DNA of 64,000 nucleotides from assembly GCA_947170725.1 (NCBI GenBank), contig CAMVUM010000004.1, positions 1 through 64,000 on the forward strand. The letters are read 5' to 3'. Below are positions 1 through 7,876 of the stretch, one piece after another (position 1 is the first letter of the stretch; the number at the start of each line of letters is the position of its first letter). The notes under the pieces were generated by a model. The model ran no database searches and was not told the origin of the DNA. It saw nothing but the letters and a program-made list of their open reading frames with translations. The DNA is from an uncultured Prevotella sp. (GTDB taxonomy: Bacteria > Bacteroidota > Bacteroidia > Bacteroidales > Bacteroidaceae). A program made the translations under genes and the position numbers.

Positions 1-2
1 CA

Positions 3-116
3 ACGGAAGTATTAGCACCTAACTTTATAGAATTTCTTAATCAGATATTGCAAAAACCCAAACCTGTTCTTCAAGAATTAAAAGGCTGGGAGAAAAAAAT
101 GTATAAAATGGAATAA
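3..116 (+). CDS. SMI1/KNR4 (SUKH)-like protein, C-terminal end only
   Basis: The frame is open from the left edge and encodes 37 residues (TEVLAPNFIEFLNQIL...), so the start lies outside the window. The pattern 'lAPnFieFLnqIL' resembles the last helix of SMI1/KNR4 (SUKH) proteins, which in bacteria often act as immunity proteins against polymorphic toxins. With so little sequence the family call rests on pattern only. It is followed by a small HEAT-like gene and broken fragments of similar character, which supports an immunity-gene array ending here. Confidence 0.45.
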   Translation, partial: TEVLAPNFIEFLNQILQKPKPVLQELKGWEKKMYKME

Positions 117-176
117 CGCTACTAACAAGAAAAGATAACCCCTGAACGGTGTTCCTTTCCTCACCATTACCAATAA

Positions 177-512
177 ATGAATAAAATGACACAAGACATA
201 TACAATAGTATTCGAGAAATATTGCTGTGTGATGAAGATATAGATTTTTGTTGCAAACTTTTATTGAAAATAACATTTAACTGTGATGACTGGAAATGGA
301 TTCAGAACGTTTGCATTGATATAATCAACAGCAATAGAGAAAAGAATATATGTGGATTAGCAGTTACGTGTATCGGACATTTGGCTCGAATACACGGAAA
401 AATAGAAAAAGAGAGAATCTTTGAAGTGTTTAATCAACAAAAAGATAATCCTTTCATCAATGACAGAATCGGAGATGCCATTGATGATATAGATATGTTT
501 GTGCATGAATAA
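177..512 (+). CDS. Small HEAT-like hypothetical protein, possible immunity protein
   Basis: 111 residues, acidic and helical, with no signal peptide or membrane segment. The centre (GLAVTCIGHLARIHGKI, about residues 60-76) and the end (DRIGDAIDDIDMFVHE) look like paired HEAT-type helices. Small proteins of this pattern occur in bacterial immunity-gene arrays; I recognise the style rather than a named family. The gene is AT-rich compared with the core genes to its right and lies between a SUKH-like tail and decayed fragments. The ATG at 177 follows the last upstream stop closely. It is the only apparently intact gene in the first 1.5 kb. The immunity role is inferred from neighbours. Confidence 0.6.
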   Translation: MNKMTQDIYNSIREILLCDEDIDFCCKLLLKITFNCDDWKWIQNVCIDIINSNREKNICGLAVTCIGHLARIHGKIEKERIFEVFNQQKDNPFINDRIGDAIDDIDMFVHE

Positions 513-585
513 TTGGTAACACACGGATAAATCTCCCCAAAGGTCGATTATCCGCCGAACATTACCAGCTATTAAAATAAAAAGT
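513..585 (+). repeat. Intergenic hairpin X of the immunity region
   Basis: Starts TTGGTAACA and ends CATTACCAGC followed by an A-rich run. Outer arms are GGTAA (515-519) and TTACC (562-566). The inner stem pairs CGGATAAATC with GATTATCCG, 9 pairs and one bulged base, around a loop beginning TCCCC. A second element at 611-682 has the same layout with different stem bases. It lies directly before a tiny ORF at 586-651, perhaps a deletion stub. Confidence 0.5.
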
Positions 586-610
586 ATGTATCGAACATGG
601 AGAAATAATG

Positions 611-682
611 CTGGTAACAAGTGGCTTAACCTCCCCGAAAAAATAGGTTAGCCACCTGACATTAATCGCTTAAAAGAAAAAG
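611..682 (+). repeat. Intergenic hairpin Y of the immunity region
   Basis: Begins CTGGTAACA, then TGGCTTAACC pairs with GGTTAGCCA (9 pairs, one bulged base) around a loop starting TCCCC, then CATTAATCGCTTAAAA. Compared with hairpin X the flanks (GGTAACA, CTCCCC, ACATTA, AAAGAAAAAG-like run) are shared, while the stem bases differ but still pair. It sits just upstream of the broken ORF at 690. Confidence 0.5.
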
Positions 683-689
683 AACGAAT

Positions 690-872
690 ATGAAAAAGGA
701 CATTACTTACTTTGGAGAAGTGGAAATCAACTCTCCTCAAGAAACAACAGAATGAAAAGTCACAATCGACAATCTCCAAATAGAATTAGACCTGAATTTC
801 TATAATGGCGTGCCGAAATATGACTGGGTAGCTGAATATGAGAACTATATCAAAGACCTAAAATTCTTTTGA
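690..872 (+). pseudogene. Broken small ORF, possibly DUF2004-type immunity fragment
   Basis: From ATG 690 the frame reads MKKDITYFGEVEINSPQETTE, then TGA at 753, then continues in frame as KVTIDNLQIELDLNFYNG to a second stop at 870. The opening 'MKKDITYFGEVEI' and 'IELDLNFYNG' resemble small DUF2004-like proteins found in immunity arrays, but this is tentative. Whole family members are about twice as long, so this looks both interrupted and shortened. Directly after it, another frame continues EDFLRTIIACYQEKIYSI, which looks like a SUKH C-terminal piece joined on. Confidence 0.45.
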
Positions 873-930
873 GGATTTTCTTCGTACCATAATTGCCTGC
901 TATCAAGAGAAAATCTATTCTATTTCTTTA

Positions 931-1131
931 TTGATTATTGGAACAGGGATTTTTGTCGTTTATAAAGCAAGAATGTCTGACATACATACATTTATCGGTG
1001 ACTGTGATGGACTTGACGAATATTACCTGGTTACAGAGGATTTTATGGAACTGTATAGTATAACAGACCATGATGATCTGTTTTATATTGACGTGAGAAA
1101 AAATAAAATGAGAGTTGATAACAAAGCGTGA
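931..1131 (+). pseudogene. Unrecognised fragment in the immunity region
   Basis: A 66-residue ORF with a TTG start; the same frame is open back to 871. The upstream part (EDFLRTIIACYQEKIY) looks like a SUKH C-terminal segment, while the remainder (HTFIGDCDGLDEYYLV...) is not recognised. Its TGA (1129-1131) overlaps the ATG of the next fragment. Likely a rearranged remnant rather than a working gene. If it is expressed the product would be a small acidic cytosolic protein. Confidence 0.3.
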
Positions 1132-1337
1132 TGACGCTTAATAGCGTTCCCGGCTTGGCCATTATCTATGACGAATGCTCAAAAAGAAGGTTGTTCAGTC
1201 ATCTTCACGGTTGACTTCATCAAGAGAAAATCTATTTTTTAGATGATGACGGTTATCTTGATATGGACTTTGATAAGGAACAACTTATCGGTCAAAAGTA
1301 CATAAAAGCCGTATCTTCTACCATGCCGGACCGCTAA
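1131..1337 (+). pseudogene. SMI1/KNR4-like remnant with in-frame stop
   Basis: From ATG 1131 the frame encodes 27 residues to TGA (1212-1214), then stays open for 40 more to TAA 1335. The second part, LHQEKIYFLDDDGYLDMDFD, matches the C-terminal pattern of SUKH proteins (EegIYyLDdDGYLemDF). The stretch ATCAAGAGAAAATCTATT inside it (1219-1236) also occurs exactly at 902-919, so two related genes were once present. From 1338 to 1511 I see no gene, only an ATAACG/CGTTAT pair near 1400-1442. Confidence 0.45.
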
Positions 1338-1511
1338 AGACTCTGTTTCTGTTCATGTCCGGACCGTTTGGAACCGCTTTTTATGCTGAAAAAAATTAAT
1401 AACGTCCCTCGTAGCAATATTCAAAGCCCTCCGACCGTTATACAATAAAGCGGCGGGGCACTTGTATCCCTCACGCAACCATTTGTAAAACCGACAAAAG
1501 AACCCGCAATC

Positions 1512-2291
1512 ATGAATATTCCGTCTTTAGCCGAGCTTACCGGCATCGTCAAGGAAGCCTCCGGGCTGATGATGACCGACAGTTTTGATATTTCCCAGAA
1601 AGAAGGCTATTCAAACATAGTCACCTCATCGGACGTTGCCGTGCAGGATTTCCTTTGCGAACGGCTGGTTTCATTGCTCCCTGGCAGCGGCTTCCTCTGC
1701 GAAGAGGAAGATATCCACGACACGTCCCACGCTCTGACATGGATTATCGACCCCATAGACGGAACGGCCAACTACAGCCGCGGCATTGCCCAGTGCGCCA
1801 TCAGTGTGGCGCTGAAATACGACCGTGACATTGTGCTTGGCGTTGTCTATCTGCCGCGCACAGGCGAACTCTTCACCGCAGAACGTGGCTGCGGAGCGTT
1901 TCTCAACGGCCGGCGCATAAGCGTGTCCGCCCGTCCGTTCGCCGACGCTGTGATGTGTACGGCCCTACCGGTATATCATAAGGAACATGCCGGCGTCTGC
2001 TCATCTGTCATCCTCGACACGTTCATGGAGTGTAACGACATACGCCGTTTCGGCGCAGCCGCTCCCGAACTTTGTTATCTGGCCCTTGGACGCTGTGAGC
2101 TTTATTTCGAATACTTGCTCAGTCCGTGGGACTTTGCCGCTGCGTCGCTTATCCTCACCGAGGCTGGCGGGATTCTGACAGACCTTTCCGGCCTGCCGCT
2201 CACGTGCACGAAGCCGTCGGGAGTGATAGCCGGCAACAGCCGTGAAAATCATGGAAAATTGCTGGAGATCGTGAAACGGTATATCGGCTGA
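1512..2291 (+). CDS. Inositol monophosphatase family protein
   Basis: 259 residues, the usual length for the family. Metal-binding motifs are in order: EEE (about 64-66), DPIDGT (80-85) and WDFAAA (206-211), the three acidic clusters that hold Mg2+ in inositol monophosphatase, CysQ and SuhB enzymes. It should be a cytosolic Mg2+-dependent phosphomonoesterase. Which substrate (inositol phosphate, 3'-phosphoadenosine 5'-phosphate or a sugar phosphate) cannot be told from sequence. It stands alone, convergent with the SLC13 permease gene, and marks the switch from the AT-rich immunity remnants to core chromosome. Confidence 0.88.
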   Translation: MNIPSLAELTGIVKEASGLMMTDSFDISQKEGYSNIVTSSDVAVQDFLCERLVSLLPGSGFLCEEEDIHDTSHALTWIIDPIDGTANYSRGIAQCAISVALKYDRDIVLGVVYLPRTGELFTAERGCGAFLNGRRISVSARPFADAVMCTALPVYHKEHAGVCSSVILDTFMECNDIRRFGAAAPELCYLALGRCELYFEYLLSPWDFAAASLILTEAGGILTDLSGLPLTCTKPSGVIAGNSRENHGKLLEIVKRYIG

Positions 2292-2421
2292 AGCCGCTTC
2301 ACATATCTATACATCGTCATACGTCACTCTCTAATATCGGTATAAGCTGATAATGATGACTTTCTTATATGGATTTGAAATATCCTCATTTCTTGTTTCT
2401 TCCACCGTATCTCCGTCATAT

Positions 2422-4254
2422 TCAGAACGGGAAGAGGAGCGGCAGCAGGAAAGTCATGACCACGCCCATTATGATTTGGAGCGGCAGACCAACCTTGACA
2501 TAGTCGCTGAACGTGTATTCGCCAGCGTGCATGACGAGCGCGTTGGGCGGTGTGGAGAAGGGGGAGGCGAAGCACATGCTGGCTCCCAGCGTCACGGCAA
2601 ATAGAAGCGGGTAGGGGCTTACACCGATTTCGACGGCCGACGACATAGCTATGGGAGCCATGAGGACGGCTGTGGCGGTGTTGCTGATGAACATCGTGAG
2701 CAGCGAGGTGGTGAAATAGAGCCCGGCCAGGAGTACCGTGGGACCGACGCTGCCAAGCGACGCCACGAGCGAGTGGGAAATCATGGCCGACGTTCCGGTC
2801 TTCTCCAGTGCTACGGACATGGGCATCATGGCTGCAATCAAGACTATGCTCTCCCAGTTGATGGTCTTATAGGCTGCCTCGACATTGCGGAAGCAGCCGC
2901 TCAGAACCATCAGCAGGCCGGCAGCCATTACAGCTGTGACGGGAGCTATGGGTATGAAGTCAAACACCATCATGGCGATCATGGCCAGCATGATGACAGC
3001 GGCCAACGGTGCGCGGTAGTTCAGCGTAACCTGCTGGGCCTGTTGCTCTGGCTGTCCCAGCACAACCCAGTCGCTTTCCTGTTCGTCAAGCCGCGAGATA
3101 TTGGTCCACTTTCCCTGTACGAGCAGGACGTCGCCCGACTGGAGTTTCTCCTCCGGCAGCCCTGTCATGATGTAGTTTCCAGAACGCTTGATGCCGAGAA
3201 CGTTGATGTCATAGCGTTCGCGGAAGCCTGAATTGCGTAGTGTCGTGCCGAGGAGGCGCGATGTTGGTATGAGGACAATCTCGGCAATGCCGATGTCATA
3301 GAAGTCGATGTTGTTGTTGTCGAGCCGCTTCAGGCCGTTGTTCTTGGCGAACTTGTCCATTACGGCGGTGTCGCCGGTGAGATAGACAATGTCTCCGGCC
3401 GAGAGAATACTGTCCGGGCCGGCAAGACTTTGGCGCACATTGCGTATCAGTCCGCTGCGGTCGGTGCTCTCGCTGCGTATCTCTATGATGGAAAGTCCGT
3501 ACTGTCCGCGGAGGTTTAGTTCCGCCACGGTCTTGTTCTTTATGGCCGACTGTTCCTTGATCTGATACCGACGCAGACCATTGACGAGCTGATATTCCTC
3601 CACCAGCTCGTCGAGTGTCTTGCTTCCGCCCGTCCTACCACCGCCGCTTCCTTTCTTTTTGTAGAGGAACATTCGTGTGAGCGGAAGCATGACGACTATT
3701 CCCACGGCTATACATATAAGACCCACAGGCAGGAACGAAAAGAATTTCAGCGGGGCATAGCCGGCCGTTGTCAGAGCGTCCTGTATGACGAGGTTGGGCG
3801 GTGTACCGATAAGCGTCAACATTCCGCCCATGCTGCTGGCAAAGGCCAGAGGCATGAGGAGACGTCCGGGGCGCATGTTGGCCTGCGTTGCCATGCTCAC
3901 AACGATGGGCATCATCAGTGCAACCGTTCCCGTGTTGCTGATGAAGGCTCCTATCACGGCCGTTACGATGATGACGAGCAGGGATATGCGTGTCTCGCTT
4001 CCGGCTGCCAGTTTCATTATCCGTTGGCTGGCCGCCTTGGCCAGTCCGGTCTGTAGTATGGCTCCTCCCACTACGAAGAGGCCCACCATCATAATCACTA
4101 CCGTAGACGAGAAGCCGGAAAGAGCCTCCTCTGGCGTGAGTATGCCGAGCAGGATCATGGCTGTCAGGGCGCAAAGGGCAACGATGTCTGCACGGATGCG
4201 TCCGCTGATGAAAAGTATTACGGTTATGACGAGGATGATGATTGTAGCTGTCAT
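2422..4254 (-). CDS. SLC13 (DASS) family permease with two TrkA-C domains
   Basis: 610 residues. An N-terminal membrane half carries SNTGTVALMMP (about 106-116). A cytosolic insert follows with two RCK_C/TrkA-C-like domains (about 205-290 and 300-385), and a second membrane half carries SNTATAVLMAP. The paired SNT motifs bind Na+ and substrate in DASS transporters. TrkA-C domains usually bind small ligands and gate transport. Likely substrates are sulfate or dicarboxylates in the inner membrane; the sequence does not decide. No partner gene is adjacent, and a hairpin repeat (4310-4404) lies just upstream of its start. Confidence 0.87.
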   Translation of the reverse strand: MTATIIILVITVILFISGRIRADIVALCALTAMILLGILTPEEALSGFSSTVVIMMVGLFVVGGAILQTGLAKAASQRIMKLAAGSETRISLLVIIVTAVIGAFISNTGTVALMMPIVVSMATQANMRPGRLLMPLAFASSMGGMLTLIGTPPNLVIQDALTTAGYAPLKFFSFLPVGLICIAVGIVVMLPLTRMFLYKKKGSGGGRTGGSKTLDELVEEYQLVNGLRRYQIKEQSAIKNKTVAELNLRGQYGLSIIEIRSESTDRSGLIRNVRQSLAGPDSILSAGDIVYLTGDTAVMDKFAKNNGLKRLDNNNIDFYDIGIAEIVLIPTSRLLGTTLRNSGFRERYDINVLGIKRSGNYIMTGLPEEKLQSGDVLLVQGKWTNISRLDEQESDWVVLGQPEQQAQQVTLNYRAPLAAVIMLAMIAMMVFDFIPIAPVTAVMAAGLLMVLSGCFRNVEAAYKTINWESIVLIAAMMPMSVALEKTGTSAMISHSLVASLGSVGPTVLLAGLYFTTSLLTMFISNTATAVLMAPIAMSSAVEIGVSPYPLLFAVTLGASMCFASPFSTPPNALVMHAGEYTFSDYVKVGLPLQIIMGVVMTFLLPLLFPF

Positions 4255-4309
4255 ATATTAGATGCTTATAGTTTTTCTGTTTGGTAAGCGGACACAATCA
4301 ATCTATATA

Positions 4310-4404
4310 ACGTAAACTCAAAGACGCGAAAAAGCGAAGTGTCATTGCAATCGAACAGACATCACAAGCAGCGGTTTGACGCCTTTTTTATTTGCGTTTA
4401 CGTC
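4310..4404. repeat. Dispersed hairpin element, copy a
   Basis: Left arm AACGTAAACTCAAAGACGC and right arm GCCTTTTTTATTTGCGTTTACGTC form an imperfect inverted repeat about 95 bp across. It lies about 55 bp beyond the stop of the DUF3298 gene and before the start of the SLC13 gene, both on the minus strand. It belongs with the copies at 10446, 24984, 26607, 28244 and 62708. Confidence 0.5.
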
Positions 4405-4459
4405 ATACGGATAGATTGTGCCGTTATGATTGATGATATTTACGTTGCTGCGGACACAG

Positions 4460-5257
4460 TCAGCGCTCTATCATGTTGCGTCCTTCCTGTGTCAGGTATG
4501 GCCAGACTTTGTCGTACGGTATGGTGAACGACGGCAGTCCGGCAGCGTACGGCGCAATCTCGTATTGCTGATAGACGAACTTGACACCGTCTTTTGTCAG
4601 ATACGGGTCATACTGCGGCAGCGGCAGGAAGTCTAATCCGCTTTCCGTTATCAGCATTTCCGCCAGTTCGTCGTCGGTCGTTACATCTTCGCCGTTTTCC
4701 TTGAAGTATGTCCGTAGTCTTTCCTTTATCATGTTGCGGAACTCGTCGGTGTTGACGTTGCACATCATTTCGACACAGAAACGCCGTCCGTCCGACTTGC
4801 GGAATGTCGTTCCTATATTTGTTCCCATGCCGTGGGCACCGCCCATATAGCTGTAGCTTGAGGCCGTGAATGTCACAGTGCGGTCTGTTTCATAAATCTT
4901 TCTAATGTCCATGCTGAATGAATACGGAGGTCTGCTATTGTCGCCGACATCGTCATATTCTTCTTTCAGCTTCCCCTCGATGGTGTTTCCATAGTATGCC
5001 AGAAGCGAATCGCTTTTCTGCAGGTCGCCATAATACGTGCCACCGAGGTTTTCGTTCACGTATTCTGCGATAGCGTTGACCATCACCGGATCGCCGGCAG
5101 TGGGGTAGTCGACCACAATTTTGACCTCGCTCTCCTTTGTATTCTGTTCAAATTTGACCGAGTCTGTTTTCAGTCCTTTAGACTCTGTTCCTCCTCCGGA
5201 ACCGCATCCCATCATGGCAATGGCCATGATTGAGGCGAATAGAAATGTCTTTTTCAT
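4460..5257 (-). CDS. DUF3298-type lipoprotein
   Basis: 265 residues from the ATG at 5257. The ORF track starts 42 codons earlier, but the internal start MKKTFLFASIMAIAMMGCG gives a clear lipoprotein signal with a lipobox cysteine near residue 18. The mature part matches the DUF4163/DUF3298 (RsiV-like) layout: IVVDYPTAGDPVMVNAI, then YSYMGGAHGMG, then 'YEIAPYAAGLPSFTIPYDKV'. Members are periplasmic or membrane-anchored and some bind lysozyme or act as anti-sigma factors. This one has no sigma factor beside it, so the role is open. Direct repeats lie 130-165 bp upstream. Confidence 0.82.
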   Translation of the reverse strand: MKKTFLFASIMAIAMMGCGSGGGTESKGLKTDSVKFEQNTKESEVKIVVDYPTAGDPVMVNAIAEYVNENLGGTYYGDLQKSDSLLAYYGNTIEGKLKEEYDDVGDNSRPPYSFSMDIRKIYETDRTVTFTASSYSYMGGAHGMGTNIGTTFRKSDGRRFCVEMMCNVNTDEFRNMIKERLRTYFKENGEDVTTDDELAEMLITESGLDFLPLPQYDPYLTKDGVKFVYQQYEIAPYAAGLPSFTIPYDKVWPYLTQEGRNMIER

Positions 5258-5366
5258 AATTCCATTTGTTTTAAATGTGTGTAAATCTGATGTGTCATCG
5301 TGCCTCTTAAGGTTACGTTCCGCCGTCGCCATGAAGTGATGCAGGCTGTCTTTCCAGGCAATATAG

Positions 5367-5422
5367 GCGATGTTACTTTCCAAATATGACTCATATTACT
5401 TATAAAATGACCCATATTACTT
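5367..5422 (-). promoter_or_regulatory. Direct repeats upstream of the DUF3298 gene
   Basis: Read on the minus strand, AAGTAATATGgGTCAT (5422-5407) and AAGTAATATGaGTCAT (5401-5386) repeat with a 21 bp period, and AAGTAACATCG (ending near 5367) is a weaker third copy. A two-turn spacing suits a regulator binding one DNA face. The binding protein is unknown. The rest of 5258-5556 holds only the pgk terminator. Confidence 0.45.
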
Positions 5423-5493
5423 TTCCGGTTCTGCACCATTGAACTCATGCCGTGTCCGGCCGGATTCTGTCAGACCGGCGTTTGGAAAACAAA

Positions 5494-5535
5494 GAGGGCG
5501 GCTCAGTGTTGTCATTGGGCCGCCCTCGGATTGTT
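5494..5535 (-). terminator. Terminator of pgk
   Basis: Minus strand reads GAGGGCGGC, a 16-base loop, GCCGCCCTC, then TTTGTTTTCC. A perfect 9 bp GC-rich stem followed by T's, 30 bp after the pgk stop codon, is a standard intrinsic terminator. Confidence 0.75.
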
Positions 5536-5556
5536 GTTTGTCAGTAAGTGTATATC

Positions 5557-6807
5557 TTATTCACCCTTGATGGCTGCTACGCCGGGCAGAATCTTACCCT
5601 CGATAGCCTCAAGCAGGGCGCCTCCACCGGTAGAGATGTAGCTCACTTTGTCGGCCATGCCGAATTTGTTGATGCAAGCTACGGAGTCGCCACCGCCTAT
5701 GAGTGAGAAAGCTCCGTTTGCTGTTGCCTTTGCGATGGCTTCGGCAATTACCTTTGAACCACCGGCGAAGTTGTCGAATTCGAATACACCGGCCGGGCCG
5801 TTCCATAGGATTGTCTTTGCGTCCTCGATGGCTGCGGCAAATTTCTGACGTGTTTCGGGACCTGCATCCAGACCTTCCCAGCCTTCAGGAATGTCGTTAA
5901 CCTGACAAACCTTTGTATTGCAGTCGTTCTTGAAGTCGTCACCGGCGATGCAGTCTGTTCCGAGCACAAGATTTACACCGTTTTCCTTAGCCTTCTTGAT
6001 GATATCGAGAGCCAGGTCGAGCTTGTCATTCTCGCAGATTGAGTTGCCGACGTTTCCGCCCAAAGCCTTTGCGAATGTGTATGTCATACCACCGCAGAGG
6101 ATGAGGTTGTCAACCTTTCCAAGCAAATTCTCGATGATACCGATCTTTGTAGACACCTTTGAACCACCCATGATAGCTGTAAACGGACGTTTGATATTGC
6201 TCAATACGTTGTCAACGGCCTGCACTTCTTTCTCCATCAGATAGCCCAGCATCTTGTTGTCTGCATCGAAGTAGTCGGCAATGACAGCAGTAGAGGCGTG
6301 CTTGCGGTGAGCCGTACCGAAGGCGTCCATCACGTAGCAGTCGGCATAGCTTGCCAATTTTTTTGCAAAGTCCTTCTGGCGGCCTTTCATTTCCTTCTTT
6401 GCCTCATCATATTCGGGAGTGCCTTTCTCTACACCGACAGGTTTGCCTTCCTCCTCTGCGTAGTAGCGCAGGTTTTCGAGCAGCAGGGCTTCGCCCGGTT
6501 TCAGAGCAGCGGCGGCCTCGTCGGCATTTGCGCAGTCATCGGCAAATTTCACCTCAACACCAAGAGCTGCTGAAACGTTCTTCACAATCTGAGAAAGTGA
6601 GAGTTCGGGCTTTTTCTTTCCTTTGGGTTTGCCCATGTGGCTCATCATGATGAGAGCACCGCCATCGTTGAGCACTTTCTTGAGTGTAGGGAGAGCGCCG
6701 CGGATACGTGTCTCGTCGGTTACGTTACCATTTTCGTCCAAGGGTACGTTGAAATCCACGCGCACGATTGCCTTCTTACCGGCAAAGTTGAATTGTTCGA
6801 TAGTCAT
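5557..6807 (-). CDS. pgk: Phosphoglycerate kinase
   Basis: 416 residues. It transfers phosphate from 1,3-bisphosphoglycerate to ADP in glycolysis and works in reverse in gluconeogenesis. Visible motifs: [12 protein letters not shown] (about 15-26), [32 protein letters not shown], and the C-terminal [13 protein letters not shown] followed by [13 protein letters not shown]. These cover both lobes and the nucleotide-binding glycine loop, so the gene is whole. It forms a single-gene unit with a -7 box (TAACTTTG at 6873-6866) about 60 bp upstream of the start and an intrinsic terminator downstream. Confidence 0.97.
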   Translation of the reverse strand: MTIEQFNFAGKKAIVRVDFNVPLDENGNVTDETRIRGALPTLKKVLNDGGALIMMSHMGKPKGKKKPELSLSQIVKNVSAALGVEVKFADDCANADEAAAALKPGEALLLENLRYYAEEEGKPVGVEKGTPEYDEAKKEMKGRQKDFAKKLASYADCYVMDAFGTAHRKHASTAVIADYFDADNKMLGYLMEKEVQAVDNVLSNIKRPFTAIMGGSKVSTKIGIIENLLGKVDNLILCGGMTYTFAKALGGNVGNSICENDKLDLALDIIKKAKENGVNLVLGTDCIAGDDFKNDCNTKVCQVNDIPEGWEGLDAGPETRQKFAAAIEDAKTILWNGPAGVFEFDNFAGGSKVIAEAIAKATANGAFSLIGGGDSVACINKFGMADKVSYISTGGGALLEAIEGKILPGVAAIKGE

Positions 6808-6865
6808 AATTGCTATATATTTTTAAGTTTATGTGATATCTCGAATATTTTAATATTAGCGAACG

Positions 6866-6873
6866 CAAAGTTA
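6866..6873 (-). promoter_or_regulatory. -7 box of pgk promoter
   Basis: TAACTTTG on the minus strand matches the Bacteroidetes housekeeping -7 consensus TAnnTTTG and lies about 60 bp before the pgk ATG. No clear -33 TTTG at the ideal distance. Confidence 0.5.
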
Positions 6874-6986
6874 GCAAATTAAATCAATAAAGACGGTACC
6901 ATGGTGACGTTTTTATATATTTTTTGCGGCATTATTATGGAAATGCAATATAGACTTTGCAATATTCGGAAATTCTGACGCCTTTG

Positions 6987-7018
6987 TTTGGTCTTTACCG
7001 TTAAAATGATTAATTTTG
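6987..7018 (+). promoter_or_regulatory. Promoter of queC
   Basis: TTTG (6987-6990), 20 bp, then TAATTTTG (7011-7018): an almost ideal Bacteroidetes -33/-7 pair, about 30 bp before the queC ATG. Confidence 0.65.
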
Positions 7019-7047
7019 CGTGAACTAAAACATACATATATTTTAGA

Positions 7048-7701
7048 ATGAAAGATTCTGTAATAATAGTCAGTGGAGGTATGGACAGTACAACCATGCT
7101 GTATGAGTATCGTGACCGCATAGCAATAGCTCTGTCGTTTGACTACGGCAGCAACCACAATGCCCGGGAGATTCCTTTTGCCCGTCTTCACAGCGAGCGG
7201 CTCGGCATACGCCACATTGTCATTAATCTCGACTTCATGCACCAATACTTCAAGAGTTCGTTGCTTTCCGGTGCCGATGCCATCCCCGAGGGCCATTACG
7301 CCGACGAGAACATGAAGTCTACTGTTGTTCCGTTCCGCAATGGCATCATGCTTTCCATTGCTACAGGCATAGCCGAAAGTAATGGTCTTAAGTATGTCAT
7401 GATGGCTAATCATGGTGGCGACCATACCATCTATCCTGATTGTCGTCCTGAGTTTGTATCGGCGTTCAGTGCGGCAACGGCCGCCGGAACTTACGATGGC
7501 GTGACGGTAGAGGCTCCTTATACCGGTATAACCAAAACCGACATAGCCCGTCGCGGCCATGCTTTGGGCATAGACTACAGCGAAACTTGGTCGTGCTATA
7601 AGGGCGATGAGCATCATTGCGGCCGTTGCGGCACTTGTGTCGAGCGACGTGAGGCGCTTGCCGATGCTGGGATAAACGACACAACGGTCTACAATCTTTA
7701 G
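7048..7701 (+). CDS. queC: 7-cyano-7-deazaguanine synthase QueC
   Basis: 217 residues. It converts 7-carboxy-7-deazaguanine to preQ0 with ATP and ammonia, a step in queuosine tRNA modification. The N-terminal PP-loop SGGMDS (9-14) binds ATP. Near the C-terminus CYKGDEHHCGRCGTC supplies the four zinc cysteines of the family. The gene has its own promoter. queD, queE and queF, often next to it in other genomes, are not in this window. Because queC homologues also serve in defence and in DNA 7-deazaguanine systems, neighbours matter; here they are ordinary, which favours the queuosine role. Confidence 0.95.
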   Translation: MKDSVIIVSGGMDSTTMLYEYRDRIAIALSFDYGSNHNAREIPFARLHSERLGIRHIVINLDFMHQYFKSSLLSGADAIPEGHYADENMKSTVVPFRNGIMLSIATGIAESNGLKYVMMANHGGDHTIYPDCRPEFVSAFSAATAAGTYDGVTVEAPYTGITKTDIARRGHALGIDYSETWSCYKGDEHHCGRCGTCVERREALADAGINDTTVYNL

Positions 7702-7876
7702 AAACAAACAACCTGTGAGCAGTCCGGCCGTTATGCCATCCTGCCCACAGGCGTCCAAATGGACTCGACGTGGAATGTCGGGCGGTGTGAAAGTGCATAT
7801 TGTGTCATCGTATAGAGCCGGTATTTCTTGCTCTACGCCGCCCTTCATTCTTTAGTCTTTACGTGTCGGTCATGTG

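Noticed and set aside
7048-7701. queC as part of a defence or DNA-modification island
   Set aside because: Neighbours are pgk, a repeat protein and radA; no transglycosylase or other 7-deazaguanine DNA genes nearby.
6913-7848. 311-residue minus-strand ORF across queC
   Set aside because: Overlaps the whole of queC and its promoter; the sequence has no recognisable fold pattern.
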